Made by a program: the position numbers and the translations under genes. A DNA stretch of 64,000 nucleotides from UBA9300 sp964577305 (lineage in GTDB: Bacteria > Bacteroidota > Bacteroidia > Bacteroidales > VadinHA17). Positions 15,938 to 24,672 of this stretch are shown here, piece by piece (the stretch's first letter is position 1; each line of letters begins with the position of its first letter). The DNA lies in contig CAZNYS010000009.1 of assembly GCA_964577305.1 (NCBI GenBank), positions 1-64,000 of the forward strand, read 5' to 3'. The notes under the pieces are model-generated. The model was not told the origin of the DNA, searched no databases, and worked only from the letters and a program-made list of their open reading frames with translations.

Positions 15938-18871
15938 TCAGTATCTCGGATCAGGCTCGATAGGCAGCTTAACCATCTTCTCCACCTCCATCTGCTGAAA
16001 ACCAAAGTCTTCAACTATCTTTCCCATGAGGAGGTAAGTGCCGCTTCCCCTGAAAGGGTACTTCTCCAGTGAATCAGAGAAGTGTACTGTGTCGAAGAAC
16101 TGTCCATCATGATCGATAAAACAGCCGAAGTTCATCCATTGCCTGTTTGCTGTCTTAATGTATTTCACCGTTACAAGGTGGCCCACCATCCTTACTTTCC
16201 GGCCGTTCATCATGGCCATATCTGAAGCTATGATATCGCCCCTGAAAGATGTCTTGAGAAGGCCGAACCAGTTGATACTGACTGGGAAACCCAGTAACTC
16301 TATCTCATCATATGCATCTTCGATCTTATGATTTTCGAGCTTCGGGAGAGTGTATTTTTTCACAGGCTGATCAAAAAGGGTATGTGATTTTTCTGTTTTT
16401 TTCCTGTTCAAAATAAGATGTGCCATCCATAGCAGTTCGGCTTTGCTCTTACCCGTAAAACTGAAAGCTCCGACCCTGATCAGAAGTATTGTCTGTTCCA
16501 GTCCTGGCCGTACCCTGTCTATGAAATCATTCAAACCCTTATAATTACCGCCTTCGTCTCTTATTGTTTCTATTACCGTGGCAACAGAGCTGTCAAGATT
16601 CTGTATATGTATGAACCCCAGGTAAATATCGTTCCTCTTAATGCTTGCCTTATACCTGCTGTTATTTGCACAGGGTGGGTGCAAACCGGCCTTATATCTC
16701 AATGCTTCATTTACATATACCCATGTACGGTAGAATCCTCCGAAATTATTTATTACTGCCACTATGAATTCAAGTGGAAAATGAGCTTTGAGGTACAGGC
16801 TCTGCATACTTTCAACAGCGTATGATGCTGAATGGGCTTTGGAGAACGAATAACCTGCAAATGACTCGATCTGCCTCCATACTTCTTTAGTTATTTCTTC
16901 AGGATAATCCTTTTCCCTGCAGTTATCAAAAAACCTTGAAGTTATCTTACTGATTTCCTCCTTTGACCTGTACTTGCCGCTCATTGCCCGCCTGAGAATG
17001 TCGGCATCCGACAGATCAAGGCCCGCAAAGTGATGGCATATCTTCAGAACATCCTCCTGGTAGACCATTATTCCGTAGGTCTCACTGAGCTGCTCCTTCA
17101 TTACAGGGTGCAGGTATTTAAAGCCTTTCGGATTATGGAACCTTTGTATATACTGTTTCATCATTCCAGAGCGTGCAACACCGGGCCTGATAACGGAGCT
17201 GGCCGCCACAAGGGTGGGGTAGTCGCTGCACTTCAGTTTCTGAAGAAGTCCGCGCATTGCCGGGCTTTCAATATAAAAACATCCCTTGGTCTCACCTCTG
17301 GCAAGATATTCTTTTACCTTACTATCGTTCTTAAACTTCTGAATGGCATGAATATCCACATCAACGCCCCTGTTTTCACTGATTATTTCAGCACTTTCCT
17401 TAATATGTCCTATGCCTCTCTGGCTCAGGATGTCTATCTTTTCAAATCCCAGTTCCTCGGCTACGTACATATCCCACTGTGTGGTGGGAAAGCCTTTGGG
17501 GGGCATGTCAAGTGCAGTATAGCATGTAATTGGCTTTTCTGATATCAATACACCCCCGGCATGTATGCTTCTCATATTGGGGAAGTCTGCAATCTTGCTT
17601 CCGAGATAGAATATCTTGTCGGTCAGACTGTTATGATTTGATTTATCACCGGGATTATCAATCAGGCTGTCAATCTCTTCTTTAGGTAATCCGTATATCT
17701 TACCTAATTCCCTGATGATTGACTTTCCCCTAAAGGTGCTCATGGTACCCAGCAGGGATGTGTGATGATAGCCGTATCGTTTGAAAATATAGTCCAGTAC
17801 CTCATCCCTTTCTTTCCATGAATAATCAATGTCAAAATCGGGTGGGGTGCTCCTCCTGGGGTTTATGAACCGCTCAAAGTAAAGGTTAAGATCTATCGGG
17901 TCAACATTAGTGATTTTCAAGCAATAAGCAATAATTGAATTTGCACCGCTGCCCCGGCCGACATGGTAAAATCCCCTGGCCATTGAGTACCTGACAATAT
18001 CCCAGGTTATGAGGAAATATGCTGAAAAGCCCAGATTGTCTATTATATCCAGCTCGTGTTTTATCCTTTCTCTGGCTACTGCATTATTATTACCGTACCT
18101 GTACTGCATTCCGTCCCATGCCAGTTTTTCCAGTAGCAGCCTGTCATTATACCTGCTTGCGGAGAAGACCTGTTTATTCCTTGGCACATTATCATCAAAG
18201 GATATGCTGCAGCCGTTAAGCAGCTTATTGCTATTTTCGATTATATGCGGGTAGTTGCTGTAGATATCTTTCAGTTTACTGCTCTCGATGAAATATTCGC
18301 TTTCTCCGGCCAGTTGTTCAGGTTTGAGATGATCGAGAAGTGTATTATTATCTATTGCCCTCAGGTTCCTGTGTATGTCCCATCCTTCTTTATCTTTATA
18401 ACTTACATTCTGGAAACCAACCAGTTTATGTCTGTCAAGTTGTTTAATCCTGCTCAGCAACCTGTTTACTTCAAAGGGTGTGATATTTATCCTTTCATTT
18501 TCTTTCAGTTTCTGCCCCGGGTAATTATCCATGGAATAGATTATATATGCTTCATTAAAATCGGGAGCCGGAAAGGGCAGGGGTGTTTTGGTGATATTAT
18601 GATGTGAAAGAAATTCATTCAGTTCTCTCAGACCTTCATCGTTCCTGGCAATGCCTGTGTACAAGAGCCTGTCTCCCTGCCTGAATTCAATGCCTGCCAC
18701 TGGCTTTATTCCTGCTTTCTCGCAGTCCTTTGCAAAATAGGGTATTCCCGTACTGTTATTTATATCAGTAAGTGCAAGGGTATTGATGCCCATGCTCCTG
18801 GCTGTGGCTATCAGATCCTCAATTGACAGCACCCCGTACCTCAGGCTGTAATATGAATGACAAAGATGCAT
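15938..18871 (-). CDS. DnaE-type DNA polymerase III alpha-like subunit (error-prone type)
   Basis: About 977 residues from the ATG at 18871; the frame stays open to 18943, but that part translates a repeat. PHP domain (1-200), then the C-family polymerase core with DFDIDYSWKERDEVLDYIF (two catalytic Asp) and GFEKIDILSQRG (third Asp), a helix-hairpin-helix region and an OB-fold near the end (RKVRMVGHLVTVKYIKT). It is shorter than replicative DnaE. The PHP metal site looks damaged: it starts HLCHSYYS, not HLHxHS, and has ALTDIN where ALTDH is usual. Lying after a dinB gene and opposite an S24 regulator, it is best read as the damage-inducible polymerase, like DnaE2/ImuC. No imuA is present. Confidence 0.87.
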   Translation of the reverse strand: MHLCHSYYSLRYGVLSIEDLIATARSMGINTLALTDINNSTGIPYFAKDCEKAGIKPVAGIEFRQGDRLLYTGIARNDEGLRELNEFLSHHNITKTPLPFPAPDFNEAYIIYSMDNYPGQKLKENERINITPFEVNRLLSRIKQLDRHKLVGFQNVSYKDKEGWDIHRNLRAIDNNTLLDHLKPEQLAGESEYFIESSKLKDIYSNYPHIIENSNKLLNGCSISFDDNVPRNKQVFSASRYNDRLLLEKLAWDGMQYRYGNNNAVARERIKHELDIIDNLGFSAYFLITWDIVRYSMARGFYHVGRGSGANSIIAYCLKITNVDPIDLNLYFERFINPRRSTPPDFDIDYSWKERDEVLDYIFKRYGYHHTSLLGTMSTFRGKSIIRELGKIYGLPKEEIDSLIDNPGDKSNHNSLTDKIFYLGSKIADFPNMRSIHAGGVLISEKPITCYTALDMPPKGFPTTQWDMYVAEELGFEKIDILSQRGIGHIKESAEIISENRGVDVDIHAIQKFKNDSKVKEYLARGETKGCFYIESPAMRGLLQKLKCSDYPTLVAASSVIRPGVARSGMMKQYIQRFHNPKGFKYLHPVMKEQLSETYGIMVYQEDVLKICHHFAGLDLSDADILRRAMSGKYRSKEEISKITSRFFDNCREKDYPEEITKEVWRQIESFAGYSFSKAHSASYAVESMQSLYLKAHFPLEFIVAVINNFGGFYRTWVYVNEALRYKAGLHPPCANNSRYKASIKRNDIYLGFIHIQNLDSSVATVIETIRDEGGNYKGLNDFIDRVRPGLEQTILLIRVGAFSFTGKSKAELLWMAHLILNRKKTEKSHTLFDQPVKKYTLPKLENHKIEDAYDEIELLGFPVSINWFGLLKTSFRGDIIASDMAMMNGRKVRMVGHLVTVKYIKTANRQWMNFGCFIDHDGQFFDTVHFSDSLEKYPFRGSGTYLLMGKIVEDFGFQQMEVEKMVKLPIEPDPRY

Positions 18872-18910
18872 TTGTTGAATCGTTGAACCGAGCAGGATGA
18901 GTTTGCCGAA

Positions 18911-18945
18911 GGCAAGCGAAGCTTGAGAGTTCGGCGAAGCCAATT
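18911..18945. repeat. Type D spacer repeat, copy 1
   Basis: The sequence around GCAAGCGAAGCTTGAGAG and TCGGCGAAGCCAAT recurs, with changes, at 20344-20377 in the same orientation. The two copies lie just upstream of the dnaE-like and dinB genes respectively. Confidence 0.6.
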
Positions 18946-19010
18946 GTTAAAATGTTGAATTGGCTCACTTCACCTCTCACCTCTCTGCTTATCTCATCTC
19001 GCAGTTATAA

Positions 19011-20252
19011 TTAATGATTCCACACTCTTTTCAGTCTTTCTGTCATCTGCTGCTGCTCTTTCAGCTCATTTTCAAGCCTTTTAAGCGCTTTTTCCTCTTT
19101 TTCGCGGGGATTCCACACCCCGCATGCCCTTTTTACCGCATTCTGACCGAAACGCTTCCTGAGGCTATCCATTGCCAGGTAGAGGCTGACCATCTCTGGC
19201 GTATCCTCGAACATGTTCAGTTGCTGAACGCCCCTGACAAGGTGACTGAACCGAACTCCGATAAGTCGTATCAGCATGCGCCGGGTGTACAGTTTCGAAA
19301 ACAGTTCTTTGGCTGTTTCAATAAGCACATGGTCGAATGATGTATATGGTATCCTTTTCTGCAGGCTGTGGGTGTCAAAGTTTGAATATCTTATCTTAAC
19401 GGTTATGCACGAGGTTAGTTTTTCCTGTTTACGCATCTGCCAGGCAATTTTTTCCACCATTGATGCCAGTACCTGGTTCAGTCGTACCAGGTCGGTAGTA
19501 TCCCTGTCAAACGTACTCTCGGTACTTATTGATTTCTGTTCTGAATAGCTTATGACAGGACTGTGGTCAATGCCGTTTGCCTTCTTCCATATATCCATCC
19601 CGTTCTTGCCCATCAGGCTGATAACCATATCGGCAGGTATCTGTCTGAGGGTGTATATTTTTGAGATGCCCATTGAACGTAGCAGGTGATAGCTTTTTTG
19701 CCCGACCATGGGAATTTTACGTATGGAAAGCGGATCAAGGAACGGATTTACCAGGCTTGCCTCCACATATTTTTCCCCATTGGGTTTGGCTTCGCCTGTT
19801 GCTATTTTTGATACTGTTTTGTTGACTGACAGCCCGAGAGATACTGGCAATCCCGTTTCTTTTGTTATCGTGTGCCTCAACTCACCGGCCCATTTGTAAG
19901 TACTGTAAAACCTGTCCATGCCCGTCATATCAATATAGTGTTCATCAACAGATGATTTTTCATATGCAGGGGCCTTTTCGGCAATTATATCAGTTACTGT
20001 TCTTGAATAATTTGAATATGTTTCCATATCGCCCCTTATAAAAACAGCATCCGGACATAGATTACGTGCCACTCGCATTGGCATGGCAGAGCTCACACCA
20101 TAGCGCCGTGCCTCGTAGCTGCATCCTGCCACAACACCGCGGTCTGACATCCCTCCAATGATCACGGGAATTCCGTTCAGCCTGCTGTTCTTCAGCCTCT
20201 CCACCGACACGAAGAATGTGTCAAGGTCCATATGTAATATTGTGCGTTCCAT
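19011..20252 (-). CDS. dinB: Y-family DNA polymerase IV
   Basis: A 413-residue translesion polymerase. Catalytic residues are intact: MDLDTFFVSVE near residue 8 and SSVDEHYIDMTG near 105. Thumb helix-hairpin-helix (IRKIPMVGQKSYHLLRSMGI) and little-finger domain (ESTFDRDTTDLVRLNQVL onward) follow. I start it at the ATG at 20252, which gives MERTILHMDLDTFF; the longer frame reads spacer repeats. Intact acidic residues distinguish it from ImuB, which lacks them. It is followed by the dnaE-like gene on the same strand (139-bp gap) and is divergent from the S24 regulator at 20616. Confidence 0.94.
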   Translation of the reverse strand: MERTILHMDLDTFFVSVERLKNSRLNGIPVIIGGMSDRGVVAGCSYEARRYGVSSAMPMRVARNLCPDAVFIRGDMETYSNYSRTVTDIIAEKAPAYEKSSVDEHYIDMTGMDRFYSTYKWAGELRHTITKETGLPVSLGLSVNKTVSKIATGEAKPNGEKYVEASLVNPFLDPLSIRKIPMVGQKSYHLLRSMGISKIYTLRQIPADMVISLMGKNGMDIWKKANGIDHSPVISYSEQKSISTESTFDRDTTDLVRLNQVLASMVEKIAWQMRKQEKLTSCITVKIRYSNFDTHSLQKRIPYTSFDHVLIETAKELFSKLYTRRMLIRLIGVRFSHLVRGVQQLNMFEDTPEMVSLYLAMDSLRKRFGQNAVKRACGVWNPREKEEKALKRLENELKEQQQMTERLKRVWNH

Positions 20253-20540
20253 AATTATAGCATGGGGCAGGGAGCAGGGAGCAGGGGGGAGATTTAAGAA
20301 TATCGAATATCGAATATCGAACCGAACCACTTGAGTTTGCATTAGCAAGCGAGAGTGGTGAACTCGGCGAAGCCAATATCGAATTCTTAATTCATCTTCC
20401 TATTATTCCAGTTTCCTCACCTTAGCCTTAGCCTTAGCCTTAGCCTTAACACTTCTTAACTCAACAGCGACCAAAGGTCGCGTTCAACAGCTCATGCTGA
20501 GCATGAGCGTTCAACCTTTTCAACTTTTTTTCCTCCTCCC
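20253..20540. repeat. Repeat-filled divergent spacer
   Basis: It contains, in order: GAATATC times three (7-bp period, 20298-20321), type D repeat copy 2 (20344-20377), a CCTTAG tract of almost five copies (20420-20448), and a type C element at 20460-20515 with two stems (GCGACC-AAA-GGTCGC at 20467-20481 and CTCATGC-TGA-GCATGAG at 20491-20507). I see no consensus promoter for dinB here. Confidence 0.65.
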
Positions 20541-20571
20541 TTGCATATTATTTTATAAAATTATATCTTTG
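20541..20571 (+). promoter_or_regulatory. Bacteroidota-type promoter of the S24 regulator gene
   Basis: TTG at 20541-20543, a 20-bp gap, then TATCTTTG at 20564-20571. This is an exact match to the -33 TTG / -7 TAnnTTTG pattern of the primary sigma factor of Bacteroidota. The predicted start of transcription, near 20578, lies inside the first operator. Confidence 0.75.
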
Positions 20572-20609
20572 ATTAGAAATTAATCAATTCTATGATTATA
20601 ATATAATCA
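20570..20609 (+). promoter_or_regulatory. Two perfect TGATTA-N5-TAATCA operators
   Basis: Two 17-bp inverted repeats, TGATTA-GAAAT-TAATCA (20570-20586) and TGATTA-TAATA-TAATCA (20593-20609), lie 23 bp apart centre to centre, about two helix turns. The first overlaps the -7 element and covers the predicted transcription start; the second ends 6 bp before the ATG. They are the likely binding sites of the S24 repressor on its own gene (inference). Confidence 0.75.
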
Positions 20610-20615
20610 ATAATT

Positions 20616-21440
20616 ATGAATTTTGCAAAAAATATCAAGTTTCTTCGTAAAAGAAGGGGCAGGACCCAGGACGATGTAGCATCGGCGCTGGGATTGAAGC
20701 GATCAACACTCAGTGGTTATGAAAATAATGTTGCTGAACCCGGCATTGAAGTACTTATAGCATTTTCCAAATATTTTGAGATCGCTGTTGACACTCTCCT
20801 GAAAATGGATCTGAGCAAACTGACCGAAAGCCAGATGGGAGAACTGGAGAGGGGATTTGATGCTTACCTGAGCGGTAGCAATATGAGAGTGCTGGCTACC
20901 ACTATAGATGAAAAAAATGTGGAGAATATAGAGCTGGTGCCCGAAAAAGCAAAAGCAGGTTACCTTACAGGTTATGCCGATCCGGAATTTATAAGCGAAC
21001 TGCCCGTATTTAAACTGCCTTTTCTTTCGTCAAACAGGAAATACAGAACCTTCCAGTTGAAAGGTGATTCCATGTTGCCTATACCAGATGGCTCATGGGT
21101 AACAGGTGAATATATTCAGGACTGGTTTGATATATCCGATGGTAAAGCATATATAATCTTTACCATGGATGATGGCATTATGTTCAAGATAATTGAAAAC
21201 AGGATAAAGAGTGAAGGTAAGCTGATACTATATTCATTAAATCCTATTTATGAGCCATTTACCGTCAGGATCAGCGAGGTAAGGGAAATATGGAAATTCG
21301 TTCATTATATCAGTGCCGAGCTGCCTGAACCAGTTTTACCTGAAAAGGAATTAATCAATACCGTTACCAGGATGAAGCATGATCTTGATATGCTGAAACA
21401 GAAGAACGCTGAATTACCCGAAAACCCAGTTGCCTCCTGA
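20616..21440 (+). CDS. XRE-type HTH repressor with S24/LexA-like peptidase domain
   Basis: A 274-residue protein. N-terminal Cro/CI helix-turn-helix (about 5-60, RTQDDVASALGLKRSTLSGYE); C-terminal S24 domain (about 135-230) with catalytic Ser in KGDSMLPI and a Lys in GIMFKIIENRI. A KAGYLTG segment near residue 108 supplies an Ala-Gly pair that could be the self-cleavage site. A short coiled segment closes the protein. By analogy with LexA and CI it should repress DNA-damage genes and cleave itself when RecA is active. It is divergent from dinB and dnaE-like, which makes it their probable regulator. Its 3' end overlaps the convergent next gene by 27 bp. Confidence 0.88.
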   Translation: MNFAKNIKFLRKRRGRTQDDVASALGLKRSTLSGYENNVAEPGIEVLIAFSKYFEIAVDTLLKMDLSKLTESQMGELERGFDAYLSGSNMRVLATTIDEKNVENIELVPEKAKAGYLTGYADPEFISELPVFKLPFLSSNRKYRTFQLKGDSMLPIPDGSWVTGEYIQDWFDISDGKAYIIFTMDDGIMFKIIENRIKSEGKLILYSLNPIYEPFTVRISEVREIWKFVHYISAELPEPVLPEKELINTVTRMKHDLDMLKQKNAELPENPVAS

Positions 21441-21965
21441 GAAAATCAGCTTATCAATATCCGGATTCTTATGAAGTGAATAAATGATCCGTTTTGCTTT
21501 CGGTAACAGATCTGATATATCTTTCTTTAATATAACATCTTCGCTGTCAGTGATAAATAATATTCCCGGATCAATATATTTTCCCAGTGAAGGCGATTCA
21601 CATACTACAGGTCTGTCCACGGGGATATTGTTGAATACCATTGTGAAGGCTCCTTTGACGTTTCTATCATATGCCTGTATATAGTATGCCTTTTCTGCTC
21701 CCGCAGCCAGCATTCTTGATGTGTCCTTGTTACCTTTGATGGAAGTTTCAGTGAATATATTAAAATCATCGCCCTTATAATATTCAAGCAAACCTTCAGA
21801 AGGTTCGTGAAAGTGGGGGCTGATCTTGACAGCCACAGGATTTAAACTATTGAATCTTTCAATAATCATGCAGGCCAGGCTGGTCTTACCACTTGTCCTG
21901 CCTGTGCCGGCTATGATTAATACATTATGGTATTGTCTTTTCTTCACCTCCCGGATTTCATGCAA
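21414..21965 (-). CDS. P-loop NTPase, MobB-like
   Basis: A 183-residue protein with a Walker A motif near residue 20 (GTGRTSGKTSLA) followed by a MobB-like layout: VAVKISPHFHEPSEG, a FTETSIKGNKDTSRMLAAGA segment and a VVCESPSLGKYIDPG strand. MobB proteins bind GTP and assist molybdopterin dinucleotide assembly, but no molybdenum-cofactor gene is nearby, so the true role is open. It runs toward the S24 regulator gene and shares 27 bp of 3' end with it. Confidence 0.65.
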   Translation of the reverse strand: MHEIREVKKRQYHNVLIIAGTGRTSGKTSLACMIIERFNSLNPVAVKISPHFHEPSEGLLEYYKGDDFNIFTETSIKGNKDTSRMLAAGAEKAYYIQAYDRNVKGAFTMVFNNIPVDRPVVCESPSLGKYIDPGILFITDSEDVILKKDISDLLPKAKRIIYSLHKNPDIDKLIFSGGNWVFG

Positions 21966-22025
21966 AGATAAGGCTTTTAGACTTAGAATGAGTTCAGTGT
22001 TTTGTGTATTCAGTATTTAATTACA

Positions 22026-22138
22026 TTACAAAACTCAACAGCGGCCTCTTTAGCGGGAGTATTCAACAGCTCATACTCAGCATGAGCACTCAACCTTCTC
22101 AACTTTCATATCCATTATTCCATTATTCCATTATTCCA
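22026..22138. repeat. Type C repeat and 9-bp-period leader tract before typA
   Basis: 22033-22096 resembles the type C element at 20460 (CAACAGC, then TTCAACAGCTCAT and CAGCATGAGC). It is followed at 22110-22138 by more than three copies of a CCATTATTC unit. Confidence 0.65.
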
Positions 22139-22149
22139 CAATTTAGTTG

Positions 22150-22157
22150 TACCTTTG
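22150..22157 (+). promoter_or_regulatory. Candidate -7 promoter element of typA
   Basis: TACCTTTG matches TAnnTTTG exactly, 17 bp before the ATG. The -33 position has no TTG. Confidence 0.5.
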
Positions 22158-22174
22158 CGGGCTAATTAAAAAAG

Positions 22175-23941
22175 ATGCAATCAATACGGAATATTGCTTT
22201 AATAGCCCATGTTGATCATGGTAAGACAACACTGGTAGACAGGATTATACAGGAGTGTAACATCCTGAATACCCGTTCTGATTCAAAGGAACTGATACTT
22301 GACAGCAATGACCTGGAACGCGAAAGGGGAATAACAATCATTTCAAAAAATGTCTCGGTTACTTACAGGGATGTAAAAATCAATATTATTGACACGCCAG
22401 GTCATGCTGATTTCGGAGGTGAAGTGGAAAGGGTACTGAAAATGGCCGATGGTGTACTACTGCTTGTTGATGCTTTTGAAGGTCCTATGCCACAGACAAG
22501 GTTTGTCCTGAACAAGGCCGTTCAGCTCGGACTGAAACCTATAGTAGTAATAAACAAGGTGGATAAGCCAAATTGTAAGCCTGATAATGTACAACAGGAT
22601 ATCTTTGATCTAATGTATAACCTTGATGCTGCGGAAGAACAGCTTGATTTCGAAACCGTTTTCGGATCTTCCAAGGAAGGATGGATGAGCATGGACTGGA
22701 GAAAGCGAACGGATAATATAAGGGTTTTGCTCGACACCATCCTGGAAGAGATACCTGAAGCTCCTTATCTTGAGGGTTCTCCACAGATGCAGATTGCCTC
22801 ACTTGATTACTCCAGCTATGTTGGCAGAATAGCTATTGGCAGGATCTTCAGGGGTGAGCTGTCAGCAGGTGGTGATTATACTCTCTGTAAAAGGAATGAT
22901 GAAAGGAAGAAAGTCCGTATAAAGGAGCTTTTTGAATTTGTCGGGCTGGGTAAGGAAAAAACTGATAAAATAAGGAGTGGGGATATTTGTGCTATTATCG
23001 GACTGGAGGATTTCGAAATAGGAGATACTGTAGCTGATCCTGTAAATCCTGAACCTATGCCCAGGATTTCAGTTGATGAACCTACAATGAGCATGCTGTT
23101 TACTATTAACACCTCACCTTTCTTTGGTAAGGAAGGACAGTATGTAACATCCAGGCACCTGAGGGACAGGCTTTTCAGGGAAACAGAAAAGAACCTGGCC
23201 ATGAGGGTTGAAGAAACTGATTTTGAAGACAGGTTCAATGTTTACGGTAGGGGACTTTTACATCTTTCTATACTCGTGGAAACTATGCGACGGGAAGGAT
23301 ACGAATTCCAGGTTGGTAAACCACAGGTCATTTTTAAAGAAGTGGAAGGGCTTAAGAATGAACCCTACGAAACACTGGTTATAGATGTCCCTGAAGTATA
23401 TTCCGGCAGAGTGATTGAGCCGGTTACCAGGGTAAAAGGAGACCTTCTGGTAATGGAAACCAGGGGTGACATGTTACATCTTGAATTTGATATACCCGCA
23501 CGCGGTTTAATTGGTCTTAGAAATAATATCCTTACTGCCACAGCAGGCGAAGCCACCATGACACACAGGTTCAGGGGATACGGACTGTACAAGGGTGAGA
23601 TAGGAACCCAGCATAATGGTTCATTGATTGCTATTGAATCCGGTCAGGTCAGTGGCTATGCACTGGACCGCTTGCAGGACAGGGGAAGGTTCTTTATCGA
23701 TCCGGGCACAAAAGTCTACAAAGGACAGGTTGTCGGTGAATATACACGTACAGGAGATCTTGAAGTAAATGTGACAAAAGGAAAAAAACTGACCAATATG
23801 AGAGCTGCCGGCTCTGATGAAAACCTGAAAATAGCCCCGGCAATAAAATTTTCACTCGAAGAAGCCATGGAACATATTAAAGAAGATGAATACCTTGAAA
23901 TAACTCCGCAAAACATCAGAATGCGGAAAATCAGTTTTTAG
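22175..23941 (+). CDS. typA: Translational GTPase TypA/BipA
   Basis: A 588-residue ribosome-associated GTPase related to EF-G. G1 AHVDHGKTT (near 12), switch II DTPGHADFGGEVER, G4 NKVDKP (near 130), then EF-G-like domains II, III and V and the BipA-specific C-terminal domain (GLIGLRNNILTATAGEATM, then KGKKLTNMRAAGSDENLKIAP). Length and motifs are complete. It supports ribosome assembly and stress responses. It stands alone with its own promoter-like element. Confidence 0.96.
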   Translation: MQSIRNIALIAHVDHGKTTLVDRIIQECNILNTRSDSKELILDSNDLERERGITIISKNVSVTYRDVKINIIDTPGHADFGGEVERVLKMADGVLLLVDAFEGPMPQTRFVLNKAVQLGLKPIVVINKVDKPNCKPDNVQQDIFDLMYNLDAAEEQLDFETVFGSSKEGWMSMDWRKRTDNIRVLLDTILEEIPEAPYLEGSPQMQIASLDYSSYVGRIAIGRIFRGELSAGGDYTLCKRNDERKKVRIKELFEFVGLGKEKTDKIRSGDICAIIGLEDFEIGDTVADPVNPEPMPRISVDEPTMSMLFTINTSPFFGKEGQYVTSRHLRDRLFRETEKNLAMRVEETDFEDRFNVYGRGLLHLSILVETMRREGYEFQVGKPQVIFKEVEGLKNEPYETLVIDVPEVYSGRVIEPVTRVKGDLLVMETRGDMLHLEFDIPARGLIGLRNNILTATAGEATMTHRFRGYGLYKGEIGTQHNGSLIAIESGQVSGYALDRLQDRGRFFIDPGTKVYKGQVVGEYTRTGDLEVNVTKGKKLTNMRAAGSDENLKIAPAIKFSLEEAMEHIKEDEYLEITPQNIRMRKISF

Positions 23942-23973
23942 ACTTATTTAATAATATAGTTTAAAAGTCTAAA
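23937..23973 (+). terminator. Stem-loop at the end of typA
   Basis: TTTAGACTT (23937-23945) and AAGTCTAAA (23965-23973) are perfect 9-bp arms around a 19-base loop. The left arm includes the typA stop codon. No T run follows, so it may be an RNA 3'-end structure or a weak terminator. Confidence 0.35.
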
Positions 23974-23997
23974 TTTACAGCAATAAATAAGTAATAT

Positions 23998-24666
23998 ATG
24001 TCAGAACTAATTGGAAGGTTTACCAAGCAGGAGGAAACTGCAAACTGGTTATCTCATTTCGCAGGGGCTATACTGGCAAGTGCGGGGCTCACTTTAATGA
24101 TTGTGGCATCAGCATTGAAAGGTACTGCATGGCATGTTGTGAGTACAACTATCTTCGGTTCAACCATGGTATTGCTGTATTTTTCGTCTGCAGTTGCTCA
24201 CGGACTGCCTGCAGGAAGGCTCAAACAGGTATTCTTTATCATTGACCAGGCAGCTATTTTCCTGCTTATTGCGGGCACCTATACACCATTGGCACTCGTA
24301 GTATTGCATGGCCCAATAGGGTGGGTTCTGTTCGGACTTCAATGGGCAATGGCCATAGCAGGAATAACAATGAAGGTAGTGAAGCCAAACCGTGTTGAAT
24401 CCGGTGCCAGGATGATCGATATAATAATTTATGCAACCATGGGATGGATGTTGCTGATAGTACTTATTCCCATAATAAAAGCCCTGCCACTGATGGGTTT
24501 ATTATGGATATTCATAGGAGGTGCATGTTACACCTTCGGAATAATTTTCTACAGAAAAGCTAAATTCAAACATGCACACCTTGTATGGCACCTTATGGTC
24601 CTTGCAGGTAGCATATCACATTTCTTCGCGATATTCTTCTATGTTATCCCGATAAGTGTCCTGTAA
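23998..24666 (+). CDS. Hemolysin III family (TrhA/YqfA-like) membrane protein
   Basis: A 222-residue PAQR-superfamily protein with about seven membrane helices. Diagnostic features are EETANWLSHFAGAIL near residue 12 (first metal-site His), the FSSAVAHGLP motif near 62, and the pair of His in KHAHLVWHLMVLAGSISHFFAIF near the end. These conserved Ser, Asp and His residues form the zinc site of the superfamily; bacterial members affect membrane fatty-acid balance. It lies 56 bp after typA and ends 6 bp from a convergent gene. Confidence 0.9.
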   Translation: MSELIGRFTKQEETANWLSHFAGAILASAGLTLMIVASALKGTAWHVVSTTIFGSTMVLLYFSSAVAHGLPAGRLKQVFFIIDQAAIFLLIAGTYTPLALVVLHGPIGWVLFGLQWAMAIAGITMKVVKPNRVESGARMIDIIIYATMGWMLLIVLIPIIKALPLMGLLWIFIGGACYTFGIIFYRKAKFKHAHLVWHLMVLAGSISHFFAIFFYVIPISVL

Positions 24667-24672
24667 TTGAAT

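Noticed and set aside
18872..18943. N-terminal extension of the dnaE-like gene
   Set aside because: It reads the type D repeat; PHP-domain proteins start close to the MHLCHSYYS segment.
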